Source of the DNA: Pomacea canaliculata
Lineage: Eukaryota; Mollusca; Gastropoda; Architaenioglossa; Ampullariidae
Length of the DNA: 64,000 nt
Direction of reading: 5' to 3'
Assembly (NCBI RefSeq): GCF_003073045.1
Contig: NC_037595.1
Coordinates: 6,436,227-6,500,226, forward strand
Shown in pieces: positions 23,901 through 34,720 of this stretch. The stretch's first letter is position 1. The number at the start of each line of letters is the position of its first letter. A program made the position numbers and the translations under genes. The notes beneath the pieces were generated by a model that saw only the letters and a program-made list of their open reading frames with translations, had not been told where the DNA came from and did not search any database.

Positions 23901-26900
23901 CAGTCTGTTTTTATATTGAGGATTTCCATCACCTGAAAGCATATACAATTCACTTAAGAGAGTTCAAATCCTGTAGAAAGAGGACCAAGGGGTTCTGAAA
24001 ATGTAAATGATTTGGCAGTAGGGGCTGAAAAGATTTTAAAAGTTTAAGCCAGAGCTTTACTGGGTAAAGTATTTCATAATATACCAAACTTAAAACCTGA
24101 ACTTTTGCCATAACTCGTTATCAAATATTGCTTACCTTTACATGCATAAAAACATGACACTAATTACTTTCCTTTAGATTCTTGTCATCAGGAATCAAGA
24201 TAACATTGTCATATGGATTGGTGTGTACTTTTTTCCTGTAACTGGTCGATAAAACTCATGTTCATGGGGACAAGAATGAGGGGCTTTTAAAACCCTCGAG
24301 AATTCTTAATAGGGATCTGAAAACCACTAACATTTTATGGATGATAAAAACTGTATTTAAACTAATGATTATTAATGTATTCACAAAAACGTTCTAACTG
24401 TTTGAACTTTCTCTAAAAAGCTTTGTTTAAGCACAAAATCCCTGTGTGAGTTTAATTACTCCATTTTGTCTGTAACCAAGTTACTTTTCTTGGCATGCAG
24501 AATTTGTATTCACATCATAATCTTTGTATTTTTGTGATGAAAAGGGTTCTGTTCTCACTGAAGAATAAATGAATCTTGAATCCCATTCCATTTTATATTT
24601 GTTTCATTTTTGTCTGTTTGATTTTGCTTGTAATAAGTTGTGTGTTTTGTCTTGTTCTACTCGGTTTTTTTTCCTCCCCTACCTCCCTTTCTGTCTTGCT
24701 TGTTTACAGTCTTTCAGACTCCTCCTTTCTGAGGTTTTTTCTCTAGGCCTTATGCTCTCCGTCTGTAACTGCTTGTGTGTATGGTTGATGCATTTCACAG
24801 ATAAATGAATGCATGAAAACAAACATGCTAGTGCAAAGTACATTTCTTCAAACATGCTTTTGCTGCCTTCTATTATTCACAGATAAAAAAAAAATCAAAC
24901 ATCTTAAAAATATAGTTTGAATCACAGTCCTGCAATGTTGAGCATTTTGCTCACTCAAATGATTGCCTCTTCATTATAATAACAATCTAGAGTTATTCTC
25001 AATGGTGTGTGTGAGGGAACTCACTGGTGTGAAGTTGCAATCTTGTTGGTGTCCATTATGAGGGGGGAAAAAAATTTTATAGGAAATTTATTGTTTAAAA
25101 TTATGCAGAAATATAAGCAAACTTCATTAATACTTGTTTCTTATTTCAGCTGAAGGCAAAAAACTTTGAAAGAGTAGAAAAGGTGAGATACTTTTTTAAA
25201 ATGTTTGGTTAGCAACTCCCTTTTCGACATTTTCACATATAAGTGATTGCTATTGTTAAAGCCCATTAAATGTCTTGGTCTGTAAAGTAGCAATGCATCT
25301 GCGACATATCTTTTTGGCTAACTTTCCTGAAGTGCCCCATGTTTAGCACATGGCCAAATGAGGCTGTTCTGGGATAGTTTTAAAAAGGTGAGGACGAAAG
25401 AAACTTTTGGAGTTTCAAACCGAGAGACATACAGGCAAAGTGCAACAAATCTCTTAACAACAATACAGAAAATGAAGTTTTATAAGATGTGGAAAAAAAA
25501 GATCAAAAAAGCGTTTTTACAAATTAATTTCAGGATGTAATCTTGATGACATTCGAAGAAATGCTGGAACACCTTAGCATTGCTAAGTCCTTTCCATTTT
25601 AAAGTTCTCATTAGTGAAATATTTTCTTGCAAGACAAGTTTTTTTATGTAACAGCTTATTGAACTGCTTACACAAACTAATCAAACGAGTTAAAGGTAAA
25701 GTTCCACACGAATTGTTCCTGCAGTACTGGTGTTCATGAAACAAACTTGATCATCATTCTTGTCATGGACAGCTCTTCCAGAGATGTCTTATCAAGGTGC
25801 TAAACATAGATCTATGGAAGCTGTACCTCAGCTATATCAAGGAAACCAAAGGCAGCTTACCATCATACAGAGAGAAGATGGCTCAAGCATATGATTTTGC
25901 ACTGGAGAAGATCGGAATGGACATAATGTCCTACCAGATCTGGGTTGATTATATCAATTTTCTAAAGTCTGTGTAAGTGCAAACATTTGTTAATTATAAC
26001 TTCTGATCTAAAAAGTACAACAACAAATGTCATATTTACATCTGATTGCTCCAAATAGATTGGTACAAGTACTTTGGACCTGCAGCCGTGTTCAGAAATG
26101 GTATTGAAGTCTAAAGCCTAAGACTTACCTAGTAAAAAAAAAAAATCCCCTTGCTGGGGTTTAAAGCAGGTCTTTTGCTTGTTCCTGCTTTCTATTTGTT
26201 AATCATGCACCTTGGAAGAATTCTGTTAAATGTCAGTAGTATCAAGGAAATTTAGGTCAAAGGAATTTTATCCAAGTATCCAACGTTGCAGGTAGGCCAT
26301 TATATAACTGTATCTCATGTACTGAATATTACAGGGAGGCTGTTGGAACATACGCAGAAAATCAGCGGATCACAGCAGTGCGAAAAGTTTACCAAAGAGG
26401 AGTGGTTAATCCTATGATCCACATTGAAATCTTGTGGAAAGATTACTGTGCCTATGAAAATGTAAGTGCTGTGATAACTGAATTCTAGCCATTTGAAGTA
26501 TTATGTATTAATGCCTTCTATTTAAGACATTAAAATCACTGCAAATAATTGAATAATATCAGTTTTAATTCAAAAAGTGTGAAAACTAATAGTAATTTAT
26601 AGTGAAGGAGTAACATCAAAATTTAGGAAATATTGGAATATGTTCACTGTCGAGCATAAATATCACTCAAATAAAGATGCCATTGTTGAGCATGCAATAT
26701 ATCTCGGGAAGTATAAGGAAAATGTTTTGGAAGTATGAGCAGCTTTAAACCTAAAGTAACAGGAAAATCTTATTGATATAGAAGCGCAAAAAAGAAAACA
26801 TGTTCAGTGTCCTGATGCACTTCATTAATCAATTAAATCAACAAAATAAATTTAAAATATAAATATGGAAATATATAAATAATATAAGTAATAATAATTC

Positions 26901-29900
26901 TCAATAGTATGCCAGTATCAAATGTAAAACTAGACAAGTGTGGATATGAAGTTTGATTAATATTTACACATCCTGCAATACTTTTGCACAAAGAGTTAAA
27001 GAAAATTACCCATAAATAGAATGTTGTTATATATCTTCCAAAAAGCTAAATTAAGACCTGGTTAAAAGATTAAGGAAGATTGAATGATTCCTGAGATATA
27101 AAAACCATTCTATCCACCAAAATATTTGTATATTAATGGTTTGATTTATTTGTTCGTAGAGTATCAATTCACTGATTGCAAAGAAAATGACAGAGGACAG
27201 AGGTAGAGAATACATGAATGCACGGCGAGTAGCAAAAGAGTTTGAGGCTGTTACACGTGGCCTGGATAAAAACAGCCCTTCTGTACCTCCACAGAATACA
27301 TTCCAGGAGCTCAAACAGGTGTGTTGATGGTTGTCTTAGTGACATGATGGATGACCAGACAATGGTTTTGCTTTTAAATGGGTTACAGACAATAAGCACA
27401 GTACAACCTCTTTTCAGAAGTTAATGTTTTTAATAAGCAATTATGAAGGTGTGGATAGGGGTTGGATCTAATTTTAATTCACCAATGTGATCTGATCTTG
27501 TTATGATTTGTGGAGGTTGAATAGCTGGCTTGATGAAACTTGGCTGTTCAAACCTGTGGTTTCTCTTCCAGGTAGAACTTTGGAAAAAATACATTGCTTG
27601 GGAAAAGAGTAATCCATTGCGAACAGAAGACCATGCAGTTATCACTAAGAGAGGTAGGAATGCAAGCAAAATTAATTATCTGTTTCTATCTTGGGCCATA
27701 TAAAAGGTGGTTTAGAAGCACTTGTTCCCAGGATCATGGGTTGTGTGTTAAAATATCCAACTCTGGTACACATAAATTCTCCTGGGATATGAGGCTGGCC
27801 TTCCTCACTATGATATAGCTATGGTTGCGAGTTCGTACTAAACACCAAAATCAGCTCTAGCATAAGATCTTTTTTGCTCATGTGGCTGGAGGAAATAGAA
27901 CACAACTGTTGTAACTTTTAGAACACTGACCATTGAACAGTGCCATATGAACAAACCAATCCTATACTTTCTGTTTGCCTGCAGTGATGTTTGCATATGA
28001 ACAGTCTCTGTTGTGCCTTGGCCATCACCCAGACATCTGGTATGAAGCGGCATCCTACTTAGAGCAGTCCAGCAAACTGCTTACAGAAAAAGGTGACCAA
28101 AATGTTGGCAAGCTCTTTGCAGACGAGGCTGCAGCAATATACGAGCGAGCAATTACCAGTCTCATGAAGTCCAACATGCTCATATATTTTGCCTATGCAG
28201 ACTTTGAGGAGGTGAGTTAGTACAGCAGTCTGTCTTCTTGCCTTTTTGAGCATTAAATTCCGGGACAAAGTAGATGTTCTAATCCTTTACATTATGATAT
28301 ATAATAATAAAATAGGCCATTCTTTAGCCAGAATATATCTTTTTATTAATTGGATAGAAATATAAATCTATGCTGCTACCATTTATGAAGTTTCCCCTTG
28401 TGTCGATAGACCCGCATGAAGTATGACAAAGTCCATCAGATATATAAGCGACTAGTGGATAGAGAAGATGTGAATCCCACTCTGGTAAGCACATTACATA
28501 TTCTTTGACCTTTGTTGGAATAGGACATTATAACAAGAAACAAGTTTGCCTTTTCTTGTATTTACTAGGGAGTTCATAGTTCTGCAATGCAAGCAGAACA
28601 TAAAATTTTGTCTTGCTCTTTCACACATAGCAATACAACTTTCCTCAAAATAGACTGGATTACAAAGGTAGACAACTTCACCTCTTGAAGGTGACACATT
28701 ATAGCTGCTTACCATAAGTATCTACCTTAGCTGTTTTGATTCACAAATCAGGTACCTCCATTTTAGTTACCTTTGCATCCATATGATGAAACATTTATGT
28801 TAAGGGTGCTCCAAAATAAGCTGTAACTGAATGATGACAAGACCGAACTGCTGCTTATTTGTCCTGAGAAATTTCTGTCATCCTTCGAGCTCTTTGAGAT
28901 CCATTAGCCTCGTTGTATTATGTTTTAAAAATCATGTCTTAAGAAAATGTTCACACTTTCATTGATGCTGCAGCCATACATACAATACATGAAGTTTGCT
29001 CGTCGAGCAGAAGGCATCAAATCTGCACGTTCAGTGTTCAAGGGTGCACGAGAAGACAAACGTTCTCAGTACCATGTCTATGTAGCTGCTGCTTTGATGG
29101 AGTACTTTTGCAGCAAGGCAAGTATGAGAAATAACAGTACCTAAGCAAGGAATGCACTAGAGTTATGTGTATTTTAAGATAAGCATTTGTGAATATTCTT
29201 TTAATATAGGTTTCTTTAGCATACATATTTGTTTTGGTGTCAAACTTGCATTCAGTGGAAAATCAAAAATATCTTGAGTACATTTTACAATTTGTTGAGA
29301 AAAAATAATTGTAGAAGCATGTTTTTATAACCAGGATGTTAAACTATTTGTCTTCAGTCTTCAAAGTTGCCAGTGGGCACATTGGATTTAGCAACTTTGC
29401 CTCTTGCATCTTGGAGAAAATTCATGTCACTGTTTTTTTCCTCATAAATTTCTTTTTGACATTTCAGGAAAAGACCATTGCCCTCAAGATATTTGAGCTG
29501 GGGCTGAAAAGGTTTGCAGATATTCCAGAGTATGCCTTATGCTACATTGACTTCATGTCTCATCTCAATGGTAAGCTTAGCATGAAAGTTTCTTTCATTT
29601 ATTGTTTCATTTTTTTAAAGCATATAAGTAACATGAATAAGGTCAGTTACAATTTCAAGCACACTACAAGTATAACCAAATGAAATCAAATACACTTGTT
29701 CATGGCTATAAAAATAATTTTCCACTTTGTGCATATCTTTTGTAGCCTTTGTATATATCTTTTTTGTCATCATCATCAGCATTATTGTCATCATAAAAAC
29801 TGATGGGTGAAGAACAAGATTTTAGGCTTGGGAAGGCTTGAAAATTTTTAAGGTTTAGAAGCTATTGTTACACAAATATTTTAGTCCATGACTTTCTAAT

Positions 29901-32900
29901 CACAGTTTAATCTCATCTCTTCATGTATGATGAATTATTAATGTATTAGTAGCCTGTTGTAGTCTGTCTTCATATATTGATGAGAAATAGAGTTCTGTTT
30001 ATGTGGAGCGTTAATGTGTTTCAGAGGATAACAACACACGAGTATTATTTGAACGTGTCCTTAGTTCTGGATCCTTAACACCAGAGAAGTCAATGTGAGT
30101 AAAATATTGAGATTAAAATATTGATTAATATTGGATTAATACCAGATCCTGTAAACCTTTCCCTTTTCAGTGTGCCTAAACATGTTAGTCCAGTGATGAT
30201 CTTTTTCCATTTTTTTAGGGACATCTGGAGTAAGTTTCTGGCTTTTGAGTCTCAAGTTGGGGACTTAGCAAGTATTGTTAAAGTGGAGAAAAGAAGAGCA
30301 CAAACCATTGAAAAGGTAAGAGATAGATTGGCAGCTTTTTTTTCTGACTACTAATTCTCTGCCATAATCTGTGAAATCATTGTAGGAGGATTGTGAGTGA
30401 TTTTATTTTTTAAGCTGGATAAATGAGTGGTTTTTCTCTGTCTAGGTGCAAGAGTTTGAGGGCAAAGAGACTGCATTGCTCATTGACCGGTACAAGTACT
30501 TAGATCTGCTGCCATGTTCAGAAAGTGAACTCAAAGCCATAGGTTACATGGTAAGCTCTCAGATTTCTTTACCTACTCCAAGATAAGATTGAAAAAATGC
30601 ATAAAACTTTGTTAGAGACCATCAGATTACCTGAACTTCTTAACATTTTTCCCCTCTCCCAAAATATACTTGAGAACTATGTTTTAGGAAGAAGCATGAT
30701 AGCTAGTGTATGATAGGCGCATTGAATCAACTATTTAAAAGGGAAAGTGTGACCTGAAGGGGGGAAGAACACAATATTGTTTGTTTACTTTTGCATGTGT
30801 ATGAAAATTGAAATGAATCTGGAAAACATTCAGACTTTCTTCCCCACAGGCTCTCATCAAACAGAACGTAGTACAGCTCCCCACTGGCCTAGGATCCAGT
30901 TCCTTGCTGCAGACACCTTCCATCACTGAAGAGACAGATGAAGCCAAACGACCTCATTATCCTAAACCAGATGTTGACCAGATGCTTCCATTCAAACCTC
31001 GTACAGTTGTTCGTGAGTCCTCCCTTTAGCTTTTTTGTTAACACAGTATCTTAGATGGTTCATCTTTAGTGTGCTCATCACATATGCATCCGACATTATT
31101 TAAAGCATTGCAGTTTATTCTATTCCATTCGTGTACTTTTGGCATGAAGTGAGCTTAAGTCCTTTAGCTTAAGGCCATAATTTTTTTTCCTGTGCTAACA
31201 TGGAATCAGGTTTTAGTTTATTTCTTGTAACTTCTCAAGGAACATAGGGCCGCAACAACACCTTGCCAGCTTCAGTTGGGCCCATGTAGTTCCGATGTCC
31301 TTTGCCTCGCTGTCTGCTGTTCTTTTCCAAGTTTTTTTTTGGCCTCCCAACTCCCCTCTTCCCCTGAGGGTTCCAGTCAAGTGTCCTATCCAGCCCCTTT
31401 TGCGCTTTTTGGTGTCTTGGCTAGTGGCATTCTGGTTGGTTCTTTTCCACAGGCTGCTGTTGGAGATCATTTCATGCCATCTTATTCCCAGAATATGATG
31501 TAGGCATCGATTGGTAAAGGTTTGGAGCTTGTTGTCGATGGTGTTTGTCAATCTCCAGGTTTTAGAACCATACAGTAGGACTGCCTTCACATTAATGTTG
31601 AATATGCGGATCTAGCAGTCCAAGGATAATGCTTAGGAGTTCCAGATGGGGCGTAGGCTGTTAAGAGCATGCCTGGCCTTGTTGATGCAGCTTTCGATGT
31701 CATCGTCCGCCCCACCGTTCTTGTCGACAATGCTCCCCAGATACGTGAAACGGTCTGTTTCTAGGATGTTCTCTCCTTGAAGTTGGATTGGGAGTTCCTG
31801 CTTGTTATTCTCATCACTTCAGTCTTCTTTCTGTTGAATGGAATCAAGAAGCATGAACAAATCACAGTTTGGCTCATCAGCTGCAGTTTGTACAAACATT
31901 GCAATACAGTACTTTACAGAAGTGTCTTCAAAAGAAGTAATGTAATAGTTAATGCATGGAAATGCCACCTCCCACAATTTTATCCTTGCATTTCATTTCC
32001 TCCACAGCTCCTGGCTCCCATCCAGTTGCAGGGGGTGTGTTTCCTCCACCTCCAGCTGCAGCTGCCCTTCTGCAGCTCATGCCACCACCCCAGTGTTTCA
32101 TGGTATGTCCTTCTTTTAATATAGTTTCCTCCTAATTAGTGCATTCAGTGTATGTGTTACTGGGCATAACTTCACTTTCCTGAATGCATTTCTTTAATTA
32201 AATTGGGATTTTTTTTTTCAAGCTAATCAAATGGTGGGACAGGCTTGGTAGCTGTCTGTTTCAAACATAAAATTGATAGGAAAGAACATGATGTATGATG
32301 TGGTATGAACTCAACCAATATACAGGCTTATGCACAGCCACCTCCCCCTGCCTTGTCCTCTTCTTTAATAAGTGCCATGTTGTTGAAAAGACTTGTAACA
32401 AGTTATGCTACACCAATGGCCTTGATAATAACTGGGGAGAGGGGAGGTCAGCATGGGAGTGTAGGTGATATAGGGGTAATACATCAAATGTTGTAAGGGC
32501 TATAAAGCTTGCATTTAGTAAATGGCTTGTGAAGAGCTTAATTTTTGGATATGGTTGGCTTGGTGCATCACTCTTATACATCCTGTTTCTTCCACCTGTG
32601 GATAGTATAATACAGAATTTGTTTCACTCATTTATAGGGCCCTCATGTTATTATGGATAAATTCCTGGAACACATGATGAATCTAAAACTACCTAGTGGT
32701 GAGTGAACATTTTATGTATCTTTTGCTGCGTGGTCATTTGGGATGTTTTTCTTCAATATTCCTGTGGATTAAAACTGTGTGTAAAAGAAAATGTTGCTGC
32801 TTTGTTACCATTTCCAGTTGCTGCTACTGGCATTCATTAACCATGGATATCCAAGTCTTGGCAGTGATGAGATATGATATTCTTATTGCAGCTCCTGTAG

Positions 32901-33091
32901 GGGTCACCAATGGCACTGATGGTCAGTTCCGCATTGACCCAGGTACACAGTATTCCATGGAGATTGCAATGGGTTCCAGAAAGCGCCGACACACTGACCA
33001 GGATGAAAGTGATGAAGAAACTAACGATTCCTCTTTATCAGCACCCATCAACGACATTTACAGGAGTCGGCAACAAAAGAAGGTCAAGTGA
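14941..33091 (+). CDS. CSTF3: Cleavage stimulation factor subunit 3 (CstF-77)
   Basis: Nineteen coding exons join in frame to 727 residues (human about 717): 14941-14985, 15840-15941, 17086-17181, 25150-25182, 25773-25972, 26335-26461, 27160-27318, 27572-27653, 27985-28211, 28410-28484, 28974-29117, 29468-29570, 30025-30094, 30219-30315, 30446-30550, 30850-31012, 32008-32102, 32638-32698, 32892-33091. HAT repeats run from about residue 20 to 555 ([63 protein letters not shown]). A Pro-rich segment follows (about 610-641), then the conserved C-terminus [12 protein letters not shown]. CstF-77 dimerises and bridges CstF-64 and CstF-50 in nuclear pre-mRNA 3'-end cleavage. Exon 4 is only 33 nt. 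Intron 11 is GC-AG (AAG|GCAAGT at 29118). Intron 3 (17182-25149) is by far the longest and has the weak donor GAG|GTTAAT; see the separate entry. Confidence 0.97.
17182..17900 (+). promoter_or_regulatory. Putative intronic polyadenylation region in CSTF3 intron 3
   Basis: Exon 3 ends GAG|GTTAAT, a poor match to the GTRAGT donor consensus. If the donor is skipped, the frame runs 48 more codons to TGA at 17326-17328, giving a 129-residue truncated protein. AATAAA follows at once (17335-17340). A second AATAAA at 17881-17886 is followed by a T/GT-rich stretch (about 17887-17942), the usual form of a downstream element. The motif GGTGTTGACTTTTT occurs twice between them (17704, 17749). In vertebrates CSTF3 is known to have a conserved, autoregulatory poly(A) site in intron 3 behind a weak donor. 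The match in intron number, size and donor weakness is striking, but use of the site is inferred. Confidence 0.55.
17901..25149. other. Body of CSTF3 intron 3
   Basis: About 7.2 kb of AT-rich intron without a conserved exon on either strand. It includes a 24-base G run (18630-18653), many T-rich tracts, and a 23-nt segment at 20172-20194 that recurs exactly in intron 10 of the same gene. Open frames such as 19244-19507 and 21905-22240 show no family resemblance and look random. Confidence 0.5.
18630..18653 (+). repeat. Poly-G tract (24 G)
   Basis: An uninterrupted run of 24 G on the sense strand of CSTF3 intron 3, about 1.45 kb downstream of the weak donor. Such a run can fold into a G-quadruplex in the pre-mRNA. 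Its exact length is unreliable because homopolymers are hard to sequence. Confidence 0.85.
26040..26137 (+). pseudogene. Decayed copy of CSTF3 exon 15 inside intron 5
   Basis: The segment aligns along nearly its whole length with exon 15 of the same gene (30446-30550). The shared parts run in the same order: ATTGCTC, GGTACAAGTACTT, CTGC.GCC.TGTTCAGAAA, AAAGCC, then a degenerate form of the exon's donor region (TTAC..GTAA). The reading frame is not kept and no usable splice site remains, so it is a relic, not an alternative exon. It points to an internal duplication in the gene's past. Confidence 0.7.
27715..27810 (+). mobile_element. Possible tRNA-type SINE relic
   Basis: In CSTF3 intron 8, a weak A-box-like stretch (GGGTTGTGTGTTAA) is followed about 40 bp later by a decayed B-box-like stretch (TTCTCCTGGGA). 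The arrangement resembles the relic near 54600-54740. The evidence is weak and the family is unknown. Confidence 0.2.
28795..28925 (+). mobile_element. LINE reverse-transcriptase fragment
   Basis: In CSTF3 intron 10, translation gives a [16 protein letters not shown] stretch, the typical NDDKTE(V/A)LL(I/V) motif of CR1/L2/jockey-type reverse transcriptases. One stop interrupts the flanking frame. Only about 130 bp are recognisable; both ends are lost. Confidence 0.6.
31225..31850 (-). mobile_element. LINE 3' ORF fragment (RT C-terminal part) in CSTF3 intron 16
   Basis: On the minus strand the frames read [60 protein letters not shown] and [17 protein letters not shown], in that order. This is the classic C-terminal half of a non-LTR retrotransposon reverse transcriptase (YLGS, LLYG, W.LT, LQ.F.NRCL). 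Several stops and frame changes show it is dead and 5' truncated. Its low-coordinate end shares the 3' terminus with a second copy at 57538-57668, so both belong to one family. The exact clade is not certain. Confidence 0.85.
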
Positions 33092-34130
33092 TGAAACAAG
33101 AAAGAATGGCCAGAACTAGACACCATTATTTGTTTCGTATGAGGCAGCAATTAAAGAAAGACTTTGCTGGCTGTTGTTTGTGAATTTTAAATTGAAAAGA
33201 CTCAATGACCGACAGTCAGCTACATCTATGCTACACTCCTTACTGATGTTTTGCATTTAATATGATTCTGTTCCACTCAAGGTCTTTATGAGAACTTTGT
33301 ATGTGAACCTGTTGAGATCTGCTGGGTTTAGGAAGTGAGTGCAATGATGCTACAACAGATTTTATAGAGAGAATACTTTTATAATAAACAGTAAGGGCTG
33401 TTCACCATTATTCACAATGATTGGACAGACTTTTTAGCCTCTCCATTGCTAAAAATCGCCTTTCAAAATTGTATGTGCATTTGATCCCACTTTCATAGGT
33501 TCATCACATGCTGAGATTTTTAAATCTTGTTTCTATAGTTGTGACTATCAACCAGAGCATAGTAAAAGAGGGGTATTGGCAGTAATGCTGTCTTTGGATG
33601 GCCACTGTGTATTGGTAGTTCCCATTAACATAGCTTCTGTCTAGCTGTGATAGTTCATTGAGCCCCCCACCCCATTTGGTGTTGCATTATGATTTAAGTG
33701 TACAGACATGAGCTTAGGATTTGAAGGGGTTGGGGGTTCAGGGTTTTTTGTCAGATTTCTCTTGCTTCATTATTTCACATTAATCCTTCTTTTCCTTCTG
33801 TTCAGCAAATGCATTAATGAATGGCCTTTGTTTCTTGTGAAAACATGGCAAGAGAAGGCTATACTAATAGGAATGATTGGAAGTACTTCATGCTCATTTT
33901 ATATGGAAAGTTTTTTTATCTTTGCCATCTTTCTTTTCTGCATGTTTTGTGAAAGTTTGTAGGGGTGAGGAAGATAAAATAATGTTCTGTCAGATGTATG
34001 AAATTTTTGTGGGAAGGTGCGTTGCTGATTGGAGGTGACTGTTTGAAAAGTGGGTGTCGCAGATGAAAATTATATGAATGTAAATGCAAATTAAAGCTGT
34101 ACAAAATGGAAACGTGTTAGACAGTTGTGT
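33092..34130 (+). terminator. CSTF3 3' UTR and probable poly(A) sites
   Basis: This region follows the CSTF3 stop codon. A proximal AATAAA lies at 33383-33388. A distal ATTAAA at 34090-34095 is followed within 35 bases by a GT- and T-rich stretch, a good downstream element. No coding sequence is visible. Frames such as 33708-33962 look random. Confidence 0.5.
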
Positions 34131-34720
34131 TTTTTCCCCCATGCTTAAAGCATTCAGAATTTTCCTAATCTTAGAGGAATATTTGTCTGTTTTGAAGTAA
34201 AATAAGGGATAAGCATCAGTATTCTTCAGCTTTTAGTAAAAAAAATGTCCAACATTTCTCAAAAGAGGACTGCATCCGAGTTAGATTTTTTTTTACTGAT
34301 GCTGTTTGTAGTCTTGAATATCTATCCATATTCTTGTTCTTGGGGGCATATTTTTTTCATTTATACATGGTGGATGAAAGAAACTCCCTATTTAAAATCG
34401 TTAATAACTTATTAATAGCTGATCATATTATTAATAGCTTATTAAATAGCTCAGTGAAACAAGTTTCAATGTGGACAGTAGAATGGTAGAACATGTCAAT
34501 AAAAGGGTTACGACACACTATTGAATATGCAATACAAACTACCCACATAAAACACATTTTATTTCAAATCTTTTTTTTTTAACTGCATACTTTACTGTCA
34601 ATGACTTCACATGTCTATCATGAAGCTGGCATGTCAGCATACACAAACTTGTCTATACACACACCAGCAACTCATTATGTTTGGTATCTACATATATAAC
34701 AGATAATTTATATAATACAA
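34131..34720 (-). terminator. Gap between convergent CSTF3 and TAF13; TAF13 3' UTR
   Basis: Read on the minus strand, an AATAAA signal lies at 34558-34563 (TTTATT on plus), about 160 bases after the TAF13 stop. TAF13 transcription probably ends near 34.54 kb, leaving roughly 400 bp to the distal CSTF3 poly(A) site. Nothing else is recognised here. Confidence 0.5.

Noticed and set aside
31276-31503. Plus-strand open frames of 67-75 residues in CSTF3 intron 16
   Set aside because: They are the antisense shadow of the LINE fragment on the minus strand.
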